A stretch of 64,000 nt of DNA from Bettongia penicillata ogilbyi. Lineage: Eukaryota > Chordata > Mammalia > Diprotodontia > Potoroidae. The DNA is taken from assembly GCA_023548195.1 (NCBI GenBank), contig JAJHZJ010000756.1, forward strand, positions 1,426,001 through 1,490,000. The letters run 5' to 3'. The translations under genes were made by a program, and so were the position numbers. The notes beneath the pieces are model-generated. The model did not search any database. It was given only the letters and a program-made list of their open reading frames with translations, and had not been told where the DNA came from. Shown here one piece after another: positions 41,491 to 51,887 of this stretch (its first letter is position 1; each line of letters starts with the position of its first letter).

Positions 41491-41530
41491 AAAGATCAAA
41501 TGAGATAATCTATGTAAAAACACTTTCCAC
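41491..41530 (+). repeat. 3' target-site duplication and MIR-type SINE continuation
   Basis: 41,491-41,504 repeats AAAGATCAAATGAG. The following 'ataatctatgtaaaaacac' is the rest of the interrupted SINE. Confidence 0.85.
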
Positions 41531-41534
41531 ACAG

Positions 41535-41775
41535 AAGTTAATATGAACAATTTTGATTGTACAAATTTAAGAAGTTTTGCACAAATAAAACCAATGCAGC
41601 TAAAATTATAAGGAAAGCAAGCAATTGGGGGAAAAGATCTTTGCAGAATGTTTCCCCCAAAAGCCTCATTTCTAAGATGTATAGTGAACTGATTCAAGTT
41701 TATAAGAATAAGAAACATTCCCCAATTGATAAATGGTCAAAATAATACAGTTTTCAGGGAAAGAAACCCAAATTA
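41535..41775 (+). repeat. L1 ORF2 fragment (C-terminal part)
   Basis: 'aaaagatctttgcagaatg', 'catttctaagatgtatag' and 'gataaatggtcaaaataat' align in order with 48,430-48,570 of the better L1 copy. Confidence 0.7.
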
Positions 41776-41799
41776 TTGATAGCCAAATGGAAAAATGAT

Positions 41800-41940
41800 C
41801 ATTTGCTCAACCTCAGCCTCAGTTTTCTCATCTGTAAAATGAGGATTACCCTACTTCACAGAATTGTTGTAAGAAACAAAGCTGATAACACATAAAGCAT
41901 TTTGAAAATCTTAGATAAATGTGATCCATTAATATTATCA
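41800..41940 (+). repeat. MIR-type SINE, 3' part
   Basis: Shows 'cctcagttttctcatctg', 'taaaatgaggattacc' and 'cagaattgttgtaagaaac'. Confidence 0.65.
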
Positions 41941-42633
41941 CACAGCACACCTACAACAAGGTGAAGTCTATATCTCTCTAAGGGAACAGTATGTGAAAAA
42001 AGAAAAGAAAAATTCTAAGCACTCTGCCCTTGGATTACCAAGTAGGCAATCCTGATTGTATCAGAGACTCAATCAGTACCAGGCTCAGTGAGTTGAGAAC
42101 CCTACCTGAAAAGGAAATCCCAGCCACTCAGTTAGCATTAAATCTGGCACAGGAACAGGGAAGGCAACAGGGGGTTCAGCAAAGAACAAAGACTCAGTTA
42201 TTGAATCCAGAGCCCAGATCAGGCTAGATCAGCTTCTCCATACTTAGGATCTTTTGTTCTGTATCAAGCGATAGACATTTAAAGATGTCATGTATATGCA
42301 TGTATATAATGGGATAATTACGAGGCAGTGTGTCAGAGTGAATAATAAGCCTGTTTCTGGGTAGGGAATGCTTGGATTAAAATCCTCCTCTGATCCTCTT
42401 CCAACTACACAGCCCCACACAAGTCATCTGACCCTTTAGCGTTGCAGGTTGTTAACTTCGTGACCGTAAGTTACAATGCAGGCTCCAATCTTCATTGGCA
42501 GAGAAAGTTTCCTCACTGAAAGTTCTCTACACCAATGAAGTCACAGGCTCAATTGACAAAAAAGAAGATAGCTCCCCAAACCCATTATCAGGCTTTGGGA
42601 ACTGAACTCTGGAATTCGTGAGTTACAAGCACC

Positions 42634-42890
42634 AGGACCTTGATGGTGGTAGCGCACATTTGTGATTCCTGCTGCTGGAGAGGGCTGAGCCAGTTGAATT
42701 GTTTGAGTTGGGGAGTTCTCAGCTGCAGTGGGGCTAGACCTGATTGGGAATCTGAATTAAGTCTGGCACAGATACAGCGAACCCCTGAGAAGAGGGCTAA
42801 GGAGAGCAGGACCAGTCCAAGTAGGAAATGAGACAAGTTAAGGTTTCCATGCCAATCAATATCGGGATCAGGTCTATGAAATACAAATGT
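42634..42890 (+). pseudogene. 7SL (SRP) RNA pseudogene, plus strand
   Basis: The sequence follows SRP RNA in order. The Alu-domain start is GGTGGTAGCGCA, then GAGAGGGCTGAGCCAGTTG and GGGAGTTCTCAGCTGCAGTG. The S-domain part includes TTAAGTCTGGCA and GGGCTAAGGAGAGCAGG, and on to GTAGGAAATGAGACAAG and AATATCGGGATCAGGTC. Many substitutions and small indels rule out a functional gene. The 3' end is lost and a MAR1-like SINE begins directly after. Because the central S domain is present, it is derived from the whole RNA and is not an Alu-like SINE. Confidence 0.7.
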
Positions 42891-42892
42891 TT

Positions 42893-43152
42893 TATAATAG
42901 TGGTTGGGTCATTTCAGTTGTGTCTAATGCTTCCTGACTCCATTTGGGGTTTTCTTGGCAAAGATCCTGAAGTGGTGTGCCATTTGCTTCTCCAGCTCAT
43001 TTTTTACAGATGAGGAACTGAGGCAAACAGGGTTAAGTGACTTGCCCAGGGTCACACAGTTAGTAAGGATATGAGACCAGACTTGAACTCAGGAAGATGA
43101 ATCTTCCTGATTCTAAGCCCCATGTGCAATCTACCATGTCACCTAGCTGTCA
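42893..43152 (-). repeat. MAR1-like SINE, antisense, complete
   Basis: Shows 'catttggggttttcttggc', 'tgaggcaaacagggttaag', 'gacttgcccagggtcacac' and 'ctaccatgtcacctagctg'. Confidence 0.88.
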
Positions 43153-43342
43153 TGCCCTTACTTCCAGCCTAGTTGAGATGGGGAGATTCAGTCTCAAAAC
43201 TAACAAGTTACCATGATTCTGGAAAGCTCCCCTAGGTTTCCATGTCTTATGCCTCAAATGGGTGTGTTTGCCTACATTTCCACAGCAACAATGAAAATAG
43301 TCTGTGGCTGAGATCTAAAGAAGAAAAGGATATGAGGTTCCA

Positions 43343-43574
43343 GGGAACATGGTAGCCAGAGAAGACTACCAGGAGTTTCTAGAGAACATGGCAGCCAGAG
43401 GTGAATATGAGAAGACTGTGGAGAACATGATAACCAGAAGGGAATGTGAGGAGGTTCTAGAGAATATGGTAGTCAGAAGGGAATGTGAGGAGGTTCTAGA
43501 GGCCATGCTAGCCAGAGAGGAACATGGGAAGATTCTAGAAAATATGGTAACTAGAGAAGAATATAAGGTTTAGG
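43343..43574. repeat. 39-bp minisatellite, about six units, open in one frame
   Basis: Six imperfect head-to-tail units of 39 bp, each opening with 'gaacatgg' or close to it and closing 'gttctaga'. As 39 is a multiple of three, one frame stays open and reads a 13-residue repeat of the form E-N-M-V-x-R-x-E-x-E-E-V-L. A TAA lies upstream, a TAG ends it, and no splice or start context makes it a convincing exon. Confidence 0.85.
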
Positions 43575-44639
43575 ATGCTTTGGATTTGTGACAGAAGCTG
43601 CCCTGGTGGTATTATCTTAATCTAGACCTGATTGGTTCAGATTAGGGAACACCTACCTCTACCACAGCAGGCTGCAACCCCTCTTACACATATAGTCTTA
43701 GAGGGCTGGCTGGAATGCTCATGCTCATAGAGTCAGTATATGTGAGAAGCAGGATTTGAAACCCAGGTCTTCCTGACTTTAAGACCAACTTTCTATCCAC
43801 CATCTCATACTGCCTCTCGATGAAAATAATAACAACTGACACTAATAGAGCTCTTTAAGCCATTTGCTATATCAGTTTGATCTAATAAGAAGGAGGCCCA
43901 GGAGATTGCACATGGGAGTCAGTAGAAAACGTCCAGACTGAGCACATTTCACTTGATAAGGACAAATCTTCCTGACAGTCTGGTACCCTGGGAATCCCCT
44001 ATCATTTTTTCTGGGGGAGATACTGTTAGCGCAATAACTAAGGAAATAAATGACTCTAAGAACAGATGAACTACAGAGCTAGTAAGCGTACAGACATTGT
44101 AAGTGTGAGGCTGTCACATTTAGGAGGAGGACCCAAATGTCCTCAAATGTCATATTTAGCTGGGTTATTTATAGAAGAAAAAGGGAGGTGTATGAAACCA
44201 GTAGATGATTGGGCTTGCTACAACCTTGCTCTTGGGCATATTTAGTTATTTGGGGAGGGTGGGATCGAAAGTAACCTCTGGATCTTAGGGAGGGCATCAA
44301 TTCATGGTCAGACTCTTCCAGGTACTATCTTTTCCATGGATATGATACTTGTTTCCCCAGTTCAACAACTAAGACAGTTGGGTGAACAAATTATCCATTT
44401 ATCTTTTGTGTCCAGGTGTAGTATTACTGTAGTCAAATTGGACACCTCCTGTGGTAGTAAGAGGCCACCTTCCAGTAAGAGTGGGTGCGAAGGTTATTCA
44501 GACGTGACTCAATTTGCATATCTATTTCTGTGATTGTTCTGTGACTTCTCCCCATCGCTTTTAGGATAGTGTGAAAGTACCATAAATAAGGACGGGACAA
44601 AATGAAGGAAAACCAAGTTGGGGAACGACTATCCTAGAC

Positions 44640-44985
44640 CCAATTATTAGTTGGTCAAGTCAAGTGATGAGAATCTTGCAAGAAAATGACTGTGTTGGTG
44701 AATAGCTAAACAAATTATGGCATACAGCTAGCATTTTTTAAGTGTCATAATAAACTAAATTAGTATACACATATAAATTAGAATACAATTAATCTATAAA
44801 TTCGAATACAATTAGTATTGTACCTTAAGAAATTATAGAAATTATGAATGTGAGAGTTTCAGAGAAACCCTGGGACATTTATGTGAACTAATGCAGAACT
44901 AGTAGAACAACTTACACAATGACAACAATTATGAAAGAGAAAATAAGCACAGCATAATAAAGTTTATGGTGAAAGAATACTAGGT
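44640..44985 (+). repeat. L1 3'-region fragment
   Basis: 'ggtgaatagctaaacaaatt' and 'tatgtgaactaatgcag' resemble the region at 48,990-49,110 of the better copy. Diverged and AT-rich. Confidence 0.5.
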
Positions 44986-45004
44986 TTAATCAAATGCATA
45001 TCTT

Positions 45005-45235
45005 GACCACGAGGTGGCGCAGTGAACTCAGGAACACCTGAGTTTAAGTTAAGCTTTAAATTGTACCTGTTCTCTGGGCAAGTCAATTCATCTACCTCAG
45101 TTTCAATTTCCTCATCTGTAAATGGGGATAACAATAACACCTACTTTACAAGGCTATAGTGAGTACCCCTGTATGTGTCAAATGAGATGGCATGTGCAAA
45201 GTGCTTTGTAAACCTTAAAGGGCTGTGTTCATGTT
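45005..45235 (+). repeat. Marsupial SINE with a CTCF-like core
   Basis: Head 'accacgaggtggcgcagtg', 'ctctgggcaagtcaattc', 'cctcatctgtaaatgggg' and tail 'gtgctttgtaaacctta'. The head contains CCACGAGGTGGCGC (45,007-45,020). Confidence 0.75.
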
Positions 45236-45477
45236 TGCCAACAGACAAACCACAGACCCTGGTGGGGTAAGGATGAGAATTTGTTGCAACAGTTCTGTAA
45301 ATCCTTGTGGACAACAAGCACAGTCATGTCCATCTGCATTCTTTAGATGGAATAAGCAATATGTCATGGACACACATATGCTAGTAATTTTTTTAAAGTT
45401 ATAGAAAGCCTACTGTGATTGATAAAAATAGAAATTAACTTTCAAGCATTGCTGATTCATAGCTTTCTGTTATTACG

Positions 45478-45720
45478 TTTGTGTTTGTCCTTCATTGCCG
45501 AAGAAGACCACGCCATCAGAGAAATGATGACATGACTTGTACTTGATGTTGTTTTGAGTGAGGGAGGGCTGTGCAGGTCACCAGCCTCACTTCTCCTCCA
45601 GAGCCATCTGAATCCAGTGACCTGATATTCATCAAGATAACAGCAGATGGCCCAGGATGCACTGGGAGACCTTGGGGTCTTCAGGCCAAGATCCTGGTAG
45701 GTACTCACTTAAGGTGAGGT
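45478..45720 (+). repeat. Marsupial interspersed repeat, copy left of the pentamer satellite
   Basis: 'gtttgtccttcattgccg', 'gaaatgatgacatgacttg', 'agtgagggagggctgtgc' and 'gcagatggcccaggatgc'. It shares about 150 bp with 46,288-46,435 in the same orientation. Confidence 0.75.
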
Positions 45721-45884
45721 AACGTCCATTCATTGAATAGGCCTGTTTAAGAAGTAACCAAGGCATGGACCCTTTAATGAGATCAAGAAAATCAAAGACA
45801 TCAGGCTGGGTGGGAAATAGCAACAGTTAGTAAAGTTAGGCAGAGGCCCATTGGGCTCCCAGCTTCAGAGTGCAGTAGGTGTAA

Positions 45885-46133
45885 GGGGCAAGGCAAGGTA
45901 AGGCAGGGCAGGGCAAGGCAGGGCAAGGTGAGGCAGGGCAAGGCAAGGCAAGACAGGGCAGGGCAAGGCAGGGCAAGGCAAGGCAAGGCAAGGCAGGACA
46001 CGTCAGGGCAAGGCAGGGCAGGGAAAGGCAAGGCAGGGCAAGGAAGGGCAGGGCAAGGCAGGGCAAGGCAGGGCAAGGCAAGGCAAGGCAAGGCAAGGCA
46101 AGGCAAGGCAAGGCAAGGCAAGGCAAGGCAAGG
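45885..46133. repeat. GGCAA/GGGCA pentamer satellite
   Basis: About 50 units of 5 bp, nearly all GGCAA or GGGCA, with rare variants. The right end is a pure (GGCAA) run of more than ten units. The minus strand reads as a Leu/Pro/Cys/Ala periodic peptide in every frame because no stop can form. That frame is not a gene. Confidence 0.95.
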
Positions 46134-46287
46134 GCTGGTAAAACCCAAGTCAACTGGGAAGCTTTTGGCCATCCAAATTTACCTTCCTTTGGAAAGAAGG
46201 AAGGGGAGGGGGAGGCAGACAGGAGAAGAGGAGCTGAGATACCCAGCTAGCTGGGTCTCCATTCAGCCAGCTGTGTCTACTCACAGG

Positions 46288-46435
46288 ATCATGTTCATCC
46301 TTTGTTGCTGAAGAAGACCATGCCATCAGAGAAATGATGACATGACTTGCACTTGACTTTGTTTTGAGTGAGGGAGGGCTATACAAGGTCATCAGCCTCA
46401 CTTGTCCTCCAAAGCCATATGAATCCAGTAACCCT
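46288..46435 (+). repeat. Marsupial interspersed repeat, copy right of the satellite
   Basis: Second copy of the 45,478 repeat: 'gttcatcctttgttgctg', 'gaaatgatgacatgacttg' and 'agtgagggagggctatac'. Confidence 0.75.
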
Positions 46436-47539
46436 GTTATTATGTATATTCTCAGTCAACAGGTGAAAATAGGGCTGTGACTGTCACGTGGAGGTCCTTG
46501 ATATTTGGCATATTAAATGATATCTATTACTTCTGGTCAAAGATGACACCATGAAAGTTTCCACTCAAATCCAGTTAAATCTTTCTAAAATTTCTTTAAG
46601 GATCAAAGGAAAGTGAGTGAGAAAAAACAAAAGGCCAACACATTTTTAAAAATAAATAAAAAAGAAAATACTGCAAGTTAATCTCTACCAGAACAGAAGA
46701 CAGAATAACAAAGTACTCCATCTTGGGTCTCCAGCTCAGAAGTCTCCTCTGTTCTAGCTCTGGTTCTGCCCTATTTTGGGTCCTGGAGGGAAATGGAAAG
46801 GTCAGATCAGACCAGTTTCTCACCTCAGTCTCTATCCAGTTGGACATGGGTTGGAGAGCTACTTGTTAAATTTTCATTGTGAGCATTTTCATCTCAGAAA
46901 TTAACAAATTCTACAAAATGAGGGCTTGATTTATTGTTTTACTGATTGCCTAGACTTTATAAAGTGATGGAGGAAAATGTAAATAATGTAGGTTAGACCT
47001 AAAAGTGCATCTTTAACATTTTTTTGGAAGGGTTGTTCTTAAATATTTACTAGCACAATACTGCCTCCATCCCATCTTTACCTCAGATGCCAGAGGCACT
47101 TTACTCCTGGGACCACAATGAAGGGGAAGGTCCTCAGTGCTACTAGCAGAGGTAGGTAGTTGTCTGACTCCAGGCTGATGACTGAGGCCCTTCCCTGGCT
47201 ATGAGAAGGCCTTTGCTACTACCCTGAGTCCTGTGCTGAGAGATCAACATAGCAATGACTTCATTCATTACAGAAAGAAACCAGCGAGAGAACCTTACTA
47301 GCTATTGGTAGTGAAGAGACTAAAGAAATAAGTAAACCTAAGAAATCCTTGAAATAAAAAAAAATTAGAGGTTAAGAGAACCTCTGGAGAATAGAATATC
47401 TTTGTAATTATGACAAGTAGGTGTCCAGAAAAGCATGTGGACTGGCAACAGAAACTCCAAGAATGGATGGGAGATGTATTAAAAAATGAAGGAAGAAAGA
47501 AATGGAAAAATAATGAGGGAAATTAGAGTTTTTGAGGTT

Positions 47540-48168
47540 AATTTTGGAAGAAAAAGAAGCAGAAGGAGGAGGAAGAGGAGGAGACGGCAGAACATTATTC
47601 GTTATAGAGCAAAGTTTAGGAGCAAAACAAGGATGTGCATGGTCAAGGTTATTGTTCAATGTAGTTGTAGAAATGCTAACTACAGCAATAAGACAGGAAA
47701 GAGAAATTGATGAACTGGTACTCAGAACATCTCAGAGAGTCAACAAAACTCAGAGCAGGATATAGAATGAACCCACATAACCATCACCTTTTCTATATTT
47801 TACTAACACAATCCAGGCAGAGGAGGAAATAGAAAAATCTCATTCAAGTTAACTGCAAAATATGTAAAATATCTGAGAATTAACCTATGGAGACACTCAG
47901 GACTTACATGAATCCAACTACAAAACATTATTTACAGAAGTAACAAAAGCCTTATAATTAGAGAGATTGGTGCTGTTCATAGTTATACTTCACCAATATT
48001 TTAAAAAAAGAAGATAATACCTAATTTCATTTACATTAATATAATACATAATATGTGCAATATATCAAATATATTTTAAAGTAAATGTATAGATTTAGTA
48101 CCATACCAATCAAATTACCAAAGGATTTTTTTATAGAAGTAAAAATAATAACAAAATTTATCTGAAGG
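47540..48168 (+). mobile_element. Older L1 ORF2 remnant, left part
   Basis: The reverse-transcriptase motif is recognisable as KQGCAWSRLLFNVVVEMLTT followed by AIRQEREID (about 47,620-47,710). Further ORF2 sequence, broken by stops, runs to 48,168. The YADD region is missing, so an internal deletion is likely. It continues after the inserted element at 49,560. Confidence 0.75.
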
Positions 48169-49542
48169 TAACAGTGTGGTGGAAACTAGGCATAGACCAA
48201 TGCCTGACACTGTACACAAGAATAAAGTCCAAATGGGTACATGATCCAGGTATAAAGACTGATACTATAAACAAATTAGTGGAGTAAGGAATAGTGTATT
48301 TATCAGATTTATGGAGAAGGGAAGAATTTTTGACTAAACAAGAGATAGAAAACATTATGAAGTGCAAAATGGATAATTTTGATTACATTAAATTAAAAAG
48401 GTTTGCATAAGCAAACCCAGTGCAACCAAGATTAGGAGGGAAGAAGAAAACTGGGAAAGAATTTTTGCAACTAGTGTCTGATAAAGGCCTCATTTCTAAA
48501 ATGTACAGAGAATTGTATCAAATGTACAAGAATACAAGTCATTTCCTGATTGATAGATGGTCAAAGGATATTAATAGGCAGTTTTCAGAGGAAGAAATTA
48601 AAACTATCTGTAGTCATACGAAAAAATACTCTAAATCACTATTGATTAGAGAGATGAAAATCAAAACAACTCTGAGAAACCACATCACACCTATCAGATT
48701 GGCTTACATGACAAAAGAGGATGATGAAAAATGTTGGAGAAGATGTGGGAGAGTTGGTACACTAATTCATTGCTGGTGGAGCTGTGAGCTGATCCAACCA
48801 TTCTGGCAAGCAGTTTGGAACTATGCCCAAAGGGCTACAAAAATATGCATAGCCTTTGACCCAGCAATCTCACTTATAGGACTGCATCCCCAAGGGATCA
48901 TAAAAACAGGAAAGAGTCTCACATGTACAAAAATATTTATAGCAGCTCTCTTTGTGGTGACCAAAAACTGGAAATCGAGGGGATGCCCATCAATTGAGGA
49001 ATGGCTGAATAAATTGTGGTACGTGAATGTAATGGAATAAGATTGCGCTGTAAGAAATGATGAACAGGAAGACTTCAGAGAGGCCTGGAAAGACTTATAT
49101 GAACTGATGCTGAGTGAAAGGACCAGAACCAGGAGAACTTTGTACACAGCAACAACTACAGTGTGTGAGGATTTTTTCTGGTATACTTAGTACTTCATTG
49201 CAATGCAAGGAATTAAAAAATTTCTAATGGTTTCTTAAGGCAAAATGCCTTCCACGTACAAAGAAAGAACTATGGAATTCGATTGCAGAATGTCGCAGAT
49301 CATTTTCTTTTGTATTATGTTTTGGTTTGTTTTATGATTTCTCCCATTCATTTTAATTCTTCTATGCAACATGATGAAGGTGAAATGCATTTAATAGGAA
49401 TGTATGTGTAGACCCTTTATAAAATTGTATGCCATTCCAGGAAGGGACAGGGGAGGTGGGGAAGAAGGAGGGGGAAAATAACCTAAGTTATATGGAAGTG
49501 ATTGTAGAACACTGAAAACAAATAAAAGAAAAGAAAAAAAGA
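48169..49542 (+). mobile_element. Younger 5'-truncated L1, inserted in the older L1
   Basis: Carries the ORF2 C-terminal region in a long open stretch (48,420-49,040). It contains DKGLISKMYRELYQMYKN, SLLIREMKIKTTLRNHI, CWRRCG, HCWWSCELIQPFW, and PSIEEWLNKLWYVNVME, the conserved L1 C-terminal Cys/His and Trp motifs. The 3' UTR ends in an AATAAAAG-type A-rich tail. It is flanked by near-identical target copies (48,153-48,168 and 49,543-49,559), so it is a 5'-truncated insertion. Confidence 0.8.
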
Positions 49543-49559
49543 AAAATTTCATCTGAAGG

Positions 49560-49740
49560 AACTAAAAGTTAAAAAACTCAAAGGAAAAAATGAAAAACAT
49601 CAAAATGAAGAAACCTTAGCATTATCAAATTCAAACTATATCATACAGTAGCAATCATTAAAATTCTTTGGTATGGTTAAAAAATAGAAAATGTATTAAT
49701 AGAACAGACTTTGTAACAAATCTCAGAAGAGCAGAACATA
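49560..49740 (+). mobile_element. Older L1 ORF2 remnant, right part
   Basis: 'ctaaaagttaaaaaactc' and 'tagcattatcaaattcaaac' continue the ORF2 reading from 48,168. The homologous protein line runs Leu-Ala-Leu, then Trp-Leu-Lys-Asn-Arg. Confidence 0.65.
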
Positions 49741-50874
49741 GCAGCCCTGGGTTCAATAAACCCAGTATAGCACAGTTTGAATTATTGTTCTCAGGGGATT
49801 GTGCACGTAGGGTTCCCCTGGAAACTTCTGGGGACTCAGTGATAGGGCCCCTTAGGGATACTGAACCTAACGGTTTCTTCTGGACATGTAGTCATTCATG
49901 ATTGAAAGGACTTGTTACTTACAAAAAACCTAAATGGTCCCTTGGTCCTTCCCCACCCCTATGAAAATGGACGCAGGAAAGGGGCCAGGGCCGCATTAGC
50001 TAAAAAGAGAGACAACTGCCTGATACCGCTCTTCCATTTACTTTCCAGATGGTATCATGTAACTCTAAGACTTTCATTGAAAGGTAAGAGATGAACTGGG
50101 TTTTTCCCATCACAGCGTCATTAAACTGCTATTTAATGCTACTGTTTTAATACTGTGTGTAACTGCTTAGAGTTGGGAGATATCCTCCCTCCTCCCCCAG
50201 GGAATCTGAGCTGGGTCCTTAGATGCCTGTTCTGCTTTGTGTTTCCTGTCCTGAATAAGTAACCAAGTATCAGAACTACAGGTGCCCAGGGCTGGAAGCA
50301 ATCTCGGGAGGGGAAAAATCTCAAAGTCCTGGGTCTATTGAATGAAGTGGACTTTTGGCAACAGGGAATTTCTTTGTTATATACCATCACCATCAACAGA
50401 AGAAGACCAAGTTCATGGGCTTGGTTGCCAGAACATAGGGATTTTAAGAGAAATAGTGCAGTCAAAGTGCAATGTAAAACACATACTGAGCAATACTGTA
50501 AACTACTTTTATGTTCTGATGAGTTTTGCATAACAGCCTCCCAGTAGATTGAAACAATAGTTTTTAAGTTACTAACTCTGGTTTTAGATATTCTGAATCT
50601 TTTACATTAGTATTTCTCTTTTTTTGTTTATGGGAGTAAACCTCCTTTTCATAATTTATTAATATTGTATATTGAAGGCATTTTGACTAAATAAAATTAA
50701 AATGTTTTTACATAAACTATAAATAGCTCCATGTGTCTAAAGTAAGAAAAGAAAGAGCTGACTGGAAAAATAAATTTTACCAGAAAGCATGTCTAATACC
50801 CAAGATTTATAGATAATTCATGCAAATATAAAATAGCAAAAACCATTGTCCAGTAGACAAAGGATACTAACAGG

Positions 50875-50880
<6 letters not shown>
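49741..50880. other. Unassigned sequence, 3'-UTR-like
   Basis: No repeat family or exon is recognised with confidence. Low-stop stretches exist (for example 49,668-49,901 and 50,139-50,531) but lack domain features. The right end (TTGACTAAATAAAATTAAAA, AATAAA at 50,690-50,695) looks like an mRNA 3' end, so a retrocopied transcript is possible. No poly-A tract follows. Confidence 0.35.

Positions 50881-50940
<60 letters not shown>
50881..50940. repeat. (CT)30 microsatellite
   Basis: A perfect run. On the minus strand it is (AG)n at the end of an A-rich tail of the 7SL pseudogene. Confidence 0.97.
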
Positions 50941-50943
<3 letters not shown>

Positions 50944-51019
50944 TTCCTTTCCTTCCTCCTTTCTTTTCTTCCTCTCTTTTATTCTTTCTTCCTCTTTCTT
51001 TCTTTTCTTCTTTTTCTTT

Positions 51020-51306
51020 TTAGACCCAGGTTTGATGTCCAGTGGCCATTTACAGGTCTCATCCAATCACTGATAGGCATAAGAGTTTTGTCCTGCTCCA
51101 CTTCCAACCTGGGTTCCTTGAACCTTCCTAAGGCATCCTGGTGATCAGTCCCCTGTTCAAGGGTGTTCACCATGTTGGTGGTAAACTTTGTTCAGACACC
51201 CAGTTGACTTAGGTCATTGCAACTCAGAGCTCCTAAGCTTAAGTAAACCACCATTCTCAATCTCCCCAGTGGAAAGATCACAGAAATGCACTACCATGCC
51301 TGGCTG
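51020..51306 (-). pseudogene. 7SL (SRP) RNA pseudogene, minus strand, with A-rich tail
   Basis: Read on the minus strand it starts GCCAGGCATGGTAGTGCAT, the 5' end of SRP RNA. It passes TTAGGAGCTCTGAGTTGCAA and GGGTGTCTGAACAAAG, then ACATGGTGAACACCC, GGGGACTGATCACCAGGATG and CCAGGTTGGAAGTGGAGCAG. It ends TGGACATCAAACCTGGGTC with an A-rich tail (AAAAAGAAAAAGAAG). Both the Alu and S domains are present at nearly full length, about 285 bp. Several substitutions, and the A-tail joined to a GA microsatellite, mark it as a retropseudogene. Confidence 0.82.
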
Positions 51307-51329
51307 ATAGACAATTTGAAAAAAAAAGC

Positions 51330-51640
51330 AAATTATCAACAATCATATGAAGAGATACTCTAAATCACTAATAATGAGAAATGCTAATTAATTATCCCTT
51401 ATGCCTGTTATATTGGCAAAAATAACAAATGAACAAAAATGGTGGATATTGGAGAAGTTACATGGATTTAAGGGCACAGCAATTTGCTGTTCATGGAACT
51501 ATGAACCATTCTAGAACATTATTTGAAACCATATTAGAAATATAGAAAGATTTGTATGAACTGATGCAGGTAGATATGAGCAGGATAACTTAGACAATGA
51601 TCAAATTAGTGAATAGGAAAATGACAGTGAGAGATACAAA
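51330..51640 (+). repeat. L1 ORF2 C-terminal fragment
   Basis: 'agatactctaaatcactaat', 'ggtggatattggagaag' and 'gatttgtatgaactgatgc' match the order of 48,620-49,105 in the better L1 copy. Confidence 0.7.
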
Positions 51641-51689
51641 AACCATGAGTAATGATAATCTAGCATATATAAACTGCTTTATAATTTTC

Positions 51690-51887
51690 AGATTTTAAGT
51701 TTATTTTATCTGGGTCTTATAAGCATCATGAGAGTTACAGGCTATTACTATCCCCATTTGACAGATGAGAAAACTGAGACTGAGAGTCCCACACCCAAAT
51801 CACACAACCATTAAGTATCTGAAGCAGAATTTCAACTCTGGTCTTCTTGATTCCAAATTTAACTCTCTATCCATTAAACCAGGTGCC
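51690..51887 (-). repeat. MIR-type SINE, antisense
   Basis: Shows 'ccccatttgacagatgag', 'aaaactgagactgagag', 'tttcaactctggtcttc' and 'ctctctatccattaaacc'. HAL1-type copy 2 begins directly at its end. Confidence 0.7.

Noticed and set aside
43343..43574. Possible CRISPR-like array
   Set aside because: Units are head to tail without spacers, and the genome is vertebrate. It is a minisatellite.
45801..46311. Long open frames over the pentamer satellite, Leu-Pro-Cys-Ala periodic on one strand and Arg/Gln/Gly-rich on the other
   Set aside because: They arise because GGCAA/GGGCA repeats cannot form stops. No start context, splice site or domain is present.
47408..47765. Overlapping open frames as a novel small gene
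   Set aside because: The plus-strand frame contains the L1 reverse-transcriptase motif (QGCAWSRLLFN), so it is an L1 remnant.
49668..50094. Candidate gene between L1 and the 7SL pseudogene
   Set aside because: Short frames, no domain and no splice structure. The sequence looks like an untranslated or retrocopied fragment.
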